A stretch of 12,536 nt of DNA from Planctomycetota bacterium (lineage in GTDB: Bacteria; Planctomycetota; PUPC01; DSUN01): the NCBI GenBank assembly GCA_016872875.1, contig VGYW01000245.1, positions 1 to 12,536 on the forward strand, written 5' to 3'. Positions 7,320 through 12,536 of this stretch are shown here, one piece after another. Numbering within the stretch: position 1 is the first letter of the stretch; every line of letters begins with the position of its first letter. The notes beneath the pieces are model-generated. The model saw only the letters and a program-made list of their open reading frames with translations, had not been told where the DNA came from and did no database searches. The position numbers and the translations under genes are program-made.

Positions 7320-7456
7320 GCGGACAGATGATCAGAGCGGCGGGGGAGGAACGGGTGATCGTCTGTCCCCGCATACTTAAGTGGCGTGGCGGCAAGCACT
7401 TAGGGGGCGCGGACAAATGATCAAATCCCGAACGCACAAACTGATCATCTGTCCGC
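7320..7456. repeat. Four-copy GGACA-GATGATCA palindromic cluster (two hairpins)
   Basis: Copies are gcggacagatgatcag (7320-7335, +), tgatcgtctgtcc (7356-7368, reverse), gcggacaaatgatca (7409-7423, +) and ctgatcatctgtccgc (7441-7456, reverse). Copies 1 and 2 pair with one mismatch in 13, copies 3 and 4 with one mismatch in 15. Copies 1 and 4 are perfect 16-bp inverted repeats that bracket the whole cluster. It lies between the VWA gene stop (7460) and the methyltransferase promoter. No T-tract follows, so it is not a textbook terminator, though the 3/4 hairpin abuts the VWA gene end. The gggacagac-type ends resemble REP sequences mobilised by RAYT transposases; that link is inference. The rest of 7239-7319 shows only G-rich sequence. 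Confidence 0.85.
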
Positions 7457-7459
7457 CTG

Positions 7460-9718
7460 TCAGGCCCCGGCCGCGGCGGTGCGGCGCTCCTCGGCACGCT
7501 GGAAGGCGGGAACCACGCGGTTGGCGAAGAAGGTCTCGAAGATGGCGATGAAGAGGACGACGTAGAGGATGAGGTCGCGCAGGGGGACGCCCTGGCGAAT
7601 CTTCTCGACGGCGGCCCTGAGGAGCTCGGGGGAGGCCTGCTCGGGGGGGCCGACGTAGTGGAGGGCGTGGCCGTCGAGGAGCTTGCGGAGCTCGCTCTCG
7701 CTGGTGCGGGCGAGGTCGCCCTCCTGGGGGTCGGGGTTGACGACGAAGCCGCGCTCGGCCTCGGCCCTTGCCTCGGGGGTGGCCCTGTCGGCGGCGCGGG
7801 CGGGGTCGAGGACGAGGTAGACGTAGGGGCCGCGGCGGTCGGTGCGGGGGAAGGTGGCGCGGGTGAGGCCGCTGGCGGGCTCGGGCTTGGCGGGCAGGTC
7901 CACGATCTCGCCGGCGGGGTCGCGGACCTGGACGGTGACGGGGCGGAGGACGTCGCGGAGGTTGATGTTGACGGGGGAGCCGACGAGGTGGGTGCCCTCG
8001 ATGTCCTCGCGCTCGGTGAGGTAGTAGACGATGCGGTGGAGGAGCGGGAGGAAGAAGCGGGACGCGGCGAGGTTGGACCAGTCGGGGTCGGTGCAGGTGG
8101 AGAAGAGTAGGACGCGGCCCTCGTGGAAGCGGTTTTCGAGGAGGAAGGGGTCGCCGCTGCTCAGGCCGATGAGGAGCTGGACGGGGGACCTCTCCTCGGC
8201 GGGCAGGCGCTCGGGGGCGTTGATGGGGACGTGGTTGTAGACCTTGACCGCCTGCGGGAGGCTGTGGTAGCCCCTGAAGACGTTGAGGATGGTGTGCCGC
8301 TCGTCGAGGCCGACGAGGGAGTCGAACTTCTTGCGGTCAATGAGGCCCTGGGCAGGCTCGCCGAGCTCGACGGGCATGAGGGCGTCGGCGGGCTTGTCGC
8401 CGCGCAGGAAGTCGGTGAGGCTTCTGGGGCGGAGGTTGGGGCCTGGGAAGACGACGAGGCGGCCGCCGCGGCGGACGTATTGGCGGAGGACGGCGATCTG
8501 GGTCATCTGGAGGGCGCCGGGGTCAACGAGGACGACGACGCGGAACTTCTGGAGGAGGTCGTGGGTCAGCTTGTCCAGCTCGGTGATGGTGGTCTGGACG
8601 AGGGAGCGGGGCTTGCCGGGGTCGTCGCCGAAGGGGTCGAGGGCCTTCGCGACATAGAAGGAGGGGTCGAGCTGGGCGATGGCGGGCACGGCGTCGCGGA
8701 CGACGAGGGCGGGGAGGTGGTCCTGGATTTCGATTGAGAAGTCGCGGCGGTTGTCGAGGGCCAGCGAGTCGTCATCTATCTGCACCCAGCCGTTGTGGAT
8801 GCCTGGCTCGGCGAAGACGTGGTTGAAGGAGGCGGTCATCACGAGGTCGGGCGGGATTTCGAGCTGCTGGTTCGCCTGCTTGGCCTGGTCTACGTAGCAG
8901 GTCACGTTGACGGTGGCCTTGGAGTGGGCGTAGTTTCGGACCTTGGCCTGGATGGTGACTGGGCGGGCGCGGACGCGCGCGCCGCCGTGGACTGCGAGGT
9001 CTGCGACGCCGAGGTTGCGGTAGTCGGTGCGGCCGACGTCCACGACGATGAGCGCGGGCTGGGGGCTGCGGTGCTTGTCCTCGAGGGGGCGGGGGGCGGT
9101 CCAGGCGTTCCGCTGCATGTCCGTCACCGCGTAGATTTCCATCGTCGGGGCCTTGCTGTCGCTGCCCTCGGCCAGGAGGTCGTAGGCCTGCTGGACGGCG
9201 GCGGTCATGTCGGCCCGTCCCTGGGAGAGCGGGGCTTTGAGGATGTCGCGCCGCAGCGCCTCGCGGTCGGCGGTCAGGAACGGCCTGGGATAGCCGTGTG
9301 GCGGGACAGAGAGGAGCACCGCCGCCTGGCTCCCCAGGGGTGGCAGCGATTCGAGTGCGGCGGAGGCGAGGTCCTTCGCCGCTGCGAAGCGGGCCTTACG
9401 CTCGTGCTCCGTCCCCATCGAGTAGGAGTTGTCGAGGACGATGACGGCGTGGATGCGCTGGCCGAGTCCCCAGCGTCGCGAGCCGAGGAAGGGCTGGGCG
9501 AGCGCGAAGGCCAGGAGCACGAACAGCAGGATGCGCAGCAGGAGGAGCAGGAGGTCCTGAATCCTCTGCCGCCGCGAGGTCCGCTCGTTCGACGCCCGCA
9601 GGAACCGCAGCGTGGGGAAGAGCACCTTCGGCGCCTTGCGCCGGTGGATCATGTGGATGATGATCGGGATTCCGGCGAAGACGGTGCCCAGGAGATAGAT
9701 GGGATAGAGAAAGGGCAT
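7460..9718 (-). CDS. BatA N-terminal / von Willebrand factor A membrane protein
   Basis: The product is 752 residues. It opens with the BatA-type N-terminus: a membrane segment (~4-24), the pattern HRRKAPKVLFPTLRFL (25-40), and a second membrane segment (~56-78). A VWA domain follows with MIDAS motif D96-N-S-Y-S100 for metal-dependent protein binding; GRADMT and VTDMQ supply the likely further ligands. The middle (~250-600) is a large extracytoplasmic region including a RRGGRLVVFPGP stretch with a glutamine-amidotransferase-like look. A last membrane helix (DLILYVVLFIAIFETFFA) lies near the C-terminus. ATG 9718 is chosen because it overlaps the upstream stop as TAATG and begins the BatA motif; the frame extends upstream into the DUF58 gene. 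BatA/VWA proteins usually work with DUF58 and a MoxR ATPase in assembly or stress functions at the membrane. The exact role here is unknown. Confidence 0.92.
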   Translation of the reverse strand: MPFLYPIYLLGTVFAGIPIIIHMIHRRKAPKVLFPTLRFLRASNERTSRRQRIQDLLLLLLRILLFVLLAFALAQPFLGSRRWGLGQRIHAVIVLDNSYSMGTEHERKARFAAAKDLASAALESLPPLGSQAAVLLSVPPHGYPRPFLTADREALRRDILKAPLSQGRADMTAAVQQAYDLLAEGSDSKAPTMEIYAVTDMQRNAWTAPRPLEDKHRSPQPALIVVDVGRTDYRNLGVADLAVHGGARVRARPVTIQAKVRNYAHSKATVNVTCYVDQAKQANQQLEIPPDLVMTASFNHVFAEPGIHNGWVQIDDDSLALDNRRDFSIEIQDHLPALVVRDAVPAIAQLDPSFYVAKALDPFGDDPGKPRSLVQTTITELDKLTHDLLQKFRVVVLVDPGALQMTQIAVLRQYVRRGGRLVVFPGPNLRPRSLTDFLRGDKPADALMPVELGEPAQGLIDRKKFDSLVGLDERHTILNVFRGYHSLPQAVKVYNHVPINAPERLPAEERSPVQLLIGLSSGDPFLLENRFHEGRVLLFSTCTDPDWSNLAASRFFLPLLHRIVYYLTEREDIEGTHLVGSPVNINLRDVLRPVTVQVRDPAGEIVDLPAKPEPASGLTRATFPRTDRRGPYVYLVLDPARAADRATPEARAEAERGFVVNPDPQEGDLARTSESELRKLLDGHALHYVGPPEQASPELLRAAVEKIRQGVPLRDLILYVVLFIAIFETFFANRVVPAFQRAEERRTAAAGA

Positions 9719-10632
9719 TAGAACAACCTCTTCCGCTTCGCAAGGTAGGCGAAGAGCATGAAGTCGTAGGGCACCGAGGTGTCGGTCTGCACGTATTCGA
9801 TGCGGCTCGTCGAGCAATCGCGGCGGTAGCCGTCAACGAATGCCTGCACCTGCTTGCGGTACTCCTCGCGGACGTAGCGGGGGTCCACCTGGAGCTCTTC
9901 GCTCGTCTCCATGTCCACGAAGTCGCTGAGCTTTCGGAAGGGGAAGTCGAGCTCCCAGCGGTCGAAGATGTGGAAGAGGATGACCTCGTGCTTCTTGTAG
10001 CGGAAGTGTCGGAGGCCGCGGACCACCTCCTTCGGGTCGTCGTAGAGGTCGGAGAGGATGATGAGCAGGCCGCGTCGGCGGATGAACTCGGCGAGGTCGT
10101 GGAAGGTCTTCGAGACGTTCGTGGTCACGCCGGTGCCCATCTTGAGGGTTTCGAGGTGGCGGAGGACGAGGCTCAGATGGGTGCTCGTGGCGCGGGGCGG
10201 GATGTAGTGGCGAATCTCGCGGTCGAAGCAGACCAGCCCCACCGAGTCCTGCTGCCTGATCATCAGATAGCTCAGGCAGGCCGCCAGGTAGCAGGCGTAC
10301 TCCAGCTTCGTCAGGCCGTGCTCGTCGCTCTTGTAGGACATCGAGCTCGACACGTCGAGGAGGATGTGCGCCTTGAGGTTCGTCTCCTCCTCGTACTGCT
10401 TCACGTAGAAGCGGTCGGTGCGGCCGAACACCTGCCAGTCCACGTCCTTGATATTGTCCCCGGGCATATACTCGCGGTGTTCAGCGAACTCCACGCTGAA
10501 GCCCCTGAACGGGCTTCTGTGCAGCCCCGAGATGAAGCCCTCGACCACCGAGCGTGCGACGAGGTTGAGGCGCGTAACCTTCGCCAGCGCCTCTGGCTGG
10601 ATATAGCGATAGCCTCTTCTTGGAGCCGCCAC
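9718..10632 (-). CDS. DUF58 domain protein (VWA-like)
   Basis: The product is 304 residues and soluble, a normal length for the family. The DUF58 signature is unmistakable: HRSPFRGFSVEFAEHREY (38-55), PGDNIKDVDWQVFGRTDRFY (57-76) and KQYEEETN. A VWA-like MIDAS DVSSSM (D93, S95, S97) follows. Start is GTG 10632 with strong SD AAGGAGG (10643-10649, 10 bases upstream). Its stop TAA overlaps the ATG of the BatA/VWA gene by one base (TAATG), so the two are coupled. In this family DUF58 proteins typically act next to a MoxR AAA+ ATPase and VWA membrane proteins, as a possible chaperone-like complex. Here no MoxR gene precedes it: a divergent regulator lies directly upstream. The MoxR partner must be encoded elsewhere or is missing. 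Confidence 0.95.
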   Translation of the reverse strand: MAAPRRGYRYIQPEALAKVTRLNLVARSVVEGFISGLHRSPFRGFSVEFAEHREYMPGDNIKDVDWQVFGRTDRFYVKQYEEETNLKAHILLDVSSSMSYKSDEHGLTKLEYACYLAACLSYLMIRQQDSVGLVCFDREIRHYIPPRATSTHLSLVLRHLETLKMGTGVTTNVSKTFHDLAEFIRRRGLLIILSDLYDDPKEVVRGLRHFRYKKHEVILFHIFDRWELDFPFRKLSDFVDMETSEELQVDPRYVREEYRKQVQAFVDGYRRDCSTSRIEYVQTDTSVPYDFMLFAYLAKRKRLF

Positions 10633-10658
10633 TTGGCTCTCGCCTCCTTTCGCAGCCT

Positions 10659-10688
10659 ATTCTAGCAAGCATCGCCTGAGAGAGTCAA
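10659..10688 (-). promoter_or_regulatory. sigma70-like promoter for the DUF58-BatA unit
   Basis: On the minus strand, TTGACT (10683-10688, 5/6), an 18-base spacer, then TAGAAT (10659-10664, 5/6). The transcript would start near 10652, just before the AAGGAGG ribosome site. It makes this a self-contained two-gene operon. Confidence 0.7.
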
Positions 10689-10711
10689 ACAGCCCGGTTG
10701 CCAATGGCCGT

Positions 10712-10740
10712 TTGTCCAGTTCATGCTGAACCGGTACAAT
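10712..10740 (+). promoter_or_regulatory. Promoter with embedded palindromic operator candidate for the AlbA_2 regulator
   Basis: TTGTCC (10712-10717), a 17-base spacer, then TACAAT (10735-10740, 5/6). The spacer contains the palindrome gttcatgctgaac (10719-10731; arms GTTCA/TGAAC around TGC), placed where a bound repressor would block RNA polymerase. The downstream product has a winged-helix tail, so self-regulation is a reasonable guess. Confidence 0.55.
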
Positions 10741-10785
10741 GATCAGCGCCGCGCGAGGCCCGGCAACCTGCAAGGGGGAAGGCGT

Positions 10786-12147
10786 ATGCTCGAATCGCTT
10801 CTAGCCAGGAGCGAGGGGAAGACGCTGGAGTTCAAGGAGAACTGCCGGCCTCTGCACCACATTGTGCGCACGGCGGTGGCGTTCGCCAACACTGCGGGCG
10901 GCACGCTTGTTCTCGGGGTTCGGGACCGAACGAAGGAGGTGGTGGGCCTCGGGGACCCGCTGGCGGACGAGGAACGGCTAGCCAACGCCTTTGCGGAGAG
11001 CATCCGCCCGCTGCTCGTGCCCGACATCCAGGTTCACGCCTGGCGCGACCGCGAGCTGATCGTGGTCTCCGTCCCTCACGCGGTGGGTCCTTACTGTATC
11101 CTCTCGGAGGGGCCGGAGGCCGGGGTGTACGTGCGGCTCGGCTCTACGAACCGGCGCGCCGGCCCGGAGCTGATCGCCGAAATCCAGCGGCTGGCGCGGA
11201 ACGTCTCCTTCGACGAGCAGCCCTGCTCGGAAATGAGCTCGGAAGACATTGACTTCCGAGCTGCTTCCGAGCTCTTCGCAGCAGTGTCCCGGCCGCTGAC
11301 CCCAGCGAAGCAGCGGTCCCTTGGGCTGCTCGCCGACTGCGGCGGACGCGAGGTGCCTACGCAGGGCGCGGTGCTCTTGTTCGGGAAGACCCGGAGCCGG
11401 CTGTTCCCGGACGCGACGATCCGCTGCGCGCGCTTCGCTGGGACCGACACGGCACGGTTCCTGGACCAGTGCGAGATAGACGAGCACCTGCCGGTGGCCG
11501 TGGACAGGGCCATCGCGTTCATCGAACGGCACACCTGCCAGGGCATCGAGATCGGGCGGCTGCGGCGCCGCGAGCTGCCCGAATATCCGCCCCAAGCCGT
11601 CCGCGAGGCCGTCATCAACGCAGTCGTCCACGCCGATTACTCCATCGGGGGAGCCGGCACTCGCGTGGCCATCTTCGATGACCGAATCGAGATTACGAAT
11701 CCGGGGCTCTTGCCCTTTGGCATGACGCTCGAGGCGGCCGTCTCGGGCGTGTCTCGTCTTCGCAACAGGGTGATCGGCCGCACTTTCCGGGAGCTGGGTC
11801 TGATCGAGCAATGGGGTTCGGGTATCGGTAGGATGATCGCCGCCTGCACTGAAGCTGGGCTTGCGCGCCCGCGATTCGAGGAGGCCGGCACGAACTTCCG
11901 GGTGACGCTCTTCAACGACCACGTGGGGGTTGCCGCTCGACCCGGATGGCACACTCAGCTCATGGAGTACGTGGCGCGGGAGGGTCGCGTTTCCACGCAA
12001 GACGCGGCCCGCCTTTGGGGCACTTCCGACCGTACGGCGAGGTCTCGCCTGCGGAAGCTCGTGACCGACGGAGTGCTCGCCGAAGTTGGTGCAGGCCCCC
12101 GGGATCCCCGGAGGGTGTACGTTCCGAGTCAAGGCCATCGCGGATAG
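10786..12147 (+). CDS. AlbA_2 (Schlafen-like) / HATPase_c_4 / winged-helix putative transcriptional regulator
   Basis: The product is 453 residues with the usual layout of this RecG-like helix-turn-helix regulator family. An AlbA_2 domain (~9-119) has EGKTLEFKEN, FANTAGGTLVLGVRD and VYVRLGSTNRRA, a putative nucleic-acid-binding fold. A linker follows, then an ATP-binding HATPase-like domain with REAVINAVVHADYS (273-286), DDRIEITNPG (298-307) and GSGIGRM (344-350). A C-terminal winged helix (~387-449) has TQDAARLWGTSDRTARSRL. I chose ATG 10786, with AAGGGGG (10772-10778) 7 bases upstream, because the earlier ATG at 10722 lies inside the promoter. It probably binds DNA and responds to nucleotide or another signal. 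It is divergent from the DUF58-BatA unit, 153 bases apart. Such genes are also common near defence islands. Target genes are unknown. The name 'ATP-dependent DNA helicase' often given to homologues is not supported here, since no helicase motifs are present. Confidence 0.92.
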   Translation: MLESLLARSEGKTLEFKENCRPLHHIVRTAVAFANTAGGTLVLGVRDRTKEVVGLGDPLADEERLANAFAESIRPLLVPDIQVHAWRDRELIVVSVPHAVGPYCILSEGPEAGVYVRLGSTNRRAGPELIAEIQRLARNVSFDEQPCSEMSSEDIDFRAASELFAAVSRPLTPAKQRSLGLLADCGGREVPTQGAVLLFGKTRSRLFPDATIRCARFAGTDTARFLDQCEIDEHLPVAVDRAIAFIERHTCQGIEIGRLRRRELPEYPPQAVREAVINAVVHADYSIGGAGTRVAIFDDRIEITNPGLLPFGMTLEAAVSGVSRLRNRVIGRTFRELGLIEQWGSGIGRMIAACTEAGLARPRFEEAGTNFRVTLFNDHVGVAARPGWHTQLMEYVAREGRVSTQDAARLWGTSDRTARSRLRKLVTDGVLAEVGAGPRDPRRVYVPSQGHRG

Positions 12148-12168
12148 CGGCCCCCGTCAAACCCGTCC

Positions 12169-12197
12169 TTGACAACGCAGCCGCCGTAACGTAATCT
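12169..12197 (+). promoter_or_regulatory. Promoter for the UPF0104-type gene
   Basis: A perfect -35 TTGACA (12169-12174), a 17-base spacer, then TAATCT (12192-12197, a weak -10, 3/6). The predicted transcript starts near 12204, downstream of the ATG at 12201, which favours the later GTG start at 12240. Confidence 0.55.
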
Positions 12198-12239
12198 CTT
12201 ATGTGCCTGCCGGTTCCCTTGAAGGAGGCGACGACCGCG

Positions 12240-12536
12240 GTGCGCCGCGCGCTGAGCTTCGCCGTCATTCTGCCGTTCACCGTCCTGCTCCTGGTCGGCA
12301 TCGTCTGGGTGGTGGGCTTCAGGGAGACTCTGGCCCAGGTGGCGCGGGCCGGCGTGGGGGCCTTCGCGGCGGTCGGGGCGCTGACCGCGGTGGTGCTGGC
12401 AGCCCAGGCGCTTGCCTGGGGGCTCCTGAACCGCCCCGTGGGCCACGCCGTGCCCTTCCCCATCCTCTTCGAGGCGACCATCGTGGGCATGGCGGGCAAC
12501 CTGGTCACGCCGTCAACCTACCTCGGCGGCGAGCCG
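12240..12536 (+). CDS. UPF0104 / lysylphosphatidylglycerol synthase-like membrane protein (partial, 5' end only)
   Basis: The frame is open to the window edge; 99 codons are visible. The first ~25 residues form a membrane helix (ALSFAVILPFTVLLLVGIVWVV), a second hydrophobic stretch lies at ~44-65 (GAFAAVGALTAVVLAAQALAW), and a third begins near 75-87. The segment GNLVTPSTYLGGEP ends the window and matches the N-x-x-x-P...GGE hallmark of UPF0104 / LPG-synthase transmembrane proteins, which act in phospholipid modification or as lipid flippases. GTG 12240 is preceded by a strong AAGGAGG (12222-12228, 11 bases upstream); an in-frame ATG at 12201 has no ribosome site and lies at or upstream of the predicted transcript start. 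Whether it carries a soluble synthase domain cannot be seen here. Confidence 0.82.
   Translation, partial: MRRALSFAVILPFTVLLLVGIVWVVGFRETLAQVARAGVGAFAAVGALTAVVLAAQALAWGLLNRPVGHAVPFPILFEATIVGMAGNLVTPSTYLGGEP

Noticed and set aside
8795..9721. Long plus-strand Gly/Val/Glu-rich frames over the VWA gene (also 8123-8737 and 7658-8110)
   Set aside because: Composition-driven mirror frames; the minus strand encodes a complete BatA/VWA protein.
10978..12138. 386-residue minus-strand frame
   Set aside because: Antisense to the AlbA_2/HATPase regulator, no motifs.
12201..12203. ATG 12201 as start of the UPF0104-type gene
   Set aside because: No ribosome site, and it lies at or before the transcript start predicted from TTGACA-N17-TAATCT; GTG 12240 has AAGGAGG upstream.

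Overview
The window is GC-rich DNA, about 70% or more over most of its length by eye, with a moderately less GC-rich block around 3.3-7.2 kb. The gene set is a Ser/Thr kinase carrying a zinc-finger-like N-terminus, a DUF58 / BatA-VWA pair, an AlbA_2-type ATP-binding regulator and a UPF0104-type membrane protein, with several palindromic repeat families between genes. This fits a Planctomycetota or related PVC-type bacterium, probably an environmental genome. The taxon is inferred from gene style only: no rRNA or taxonomic marker is present.

Layout. 1-555 is a 67-bp tandem array in which every unit carries two different palindromes. 606-2294 (+) encodes a membrane-anchored Ser/Thr kinase whose last ~90 codons run through two other palindromic elements (2044-2072 and 2137-2249). 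2366-3106 (+), behind a good sigma70-like promoter, encodes an unrecognised, probably exported protein. 3107-3338 is a convergent intergenic region with an ATTGAGC-rich inverted repeat. 4053-7163 and 3339-4049 (both -) are a translationally coupled pair: a large N6-adenine DNA methyltransferase followed by a small protein with a PD-(D/E)XK-like motif. I read these as a two-gene restriction-modification or defence module. 7320-7456 holds four copies of a GGACA-GATGATCA palindrome arm, arranged as two hairpins. 9718-10632 and 7460-9718 (both -) are the DUF58 and BatA/VWA genes, overlapping by one base (TAATG), without an adjacent MoxR ATPase. Divergent from them, 10786-12147 (+) encodes an AlbA_2/HATPase/winged-helix regulator with a palindrome inside its promoter. 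12240 to the window end (+) is the start of a UPF0104/LPG-synthase-like membrane protein.

How the genes relate. The methyltransferase and nuclease form one transcription unit with its own promoter (7210-7238). DUF58 and BatA form a second unit (promoter 10659-10688), likely acting at the envelope or in chaperone-like assembly. The AlbA_2 regulator is divergent from that unit and could control itself or its neighbour. The kinase and the exported protein share orientation but appear to be separate units. The most promising candidate for something under-described is the methyltransferase/nuclease pair; the most striking structural oddity is the density of distinct palindromic repeat families (five in 12.5 kb).
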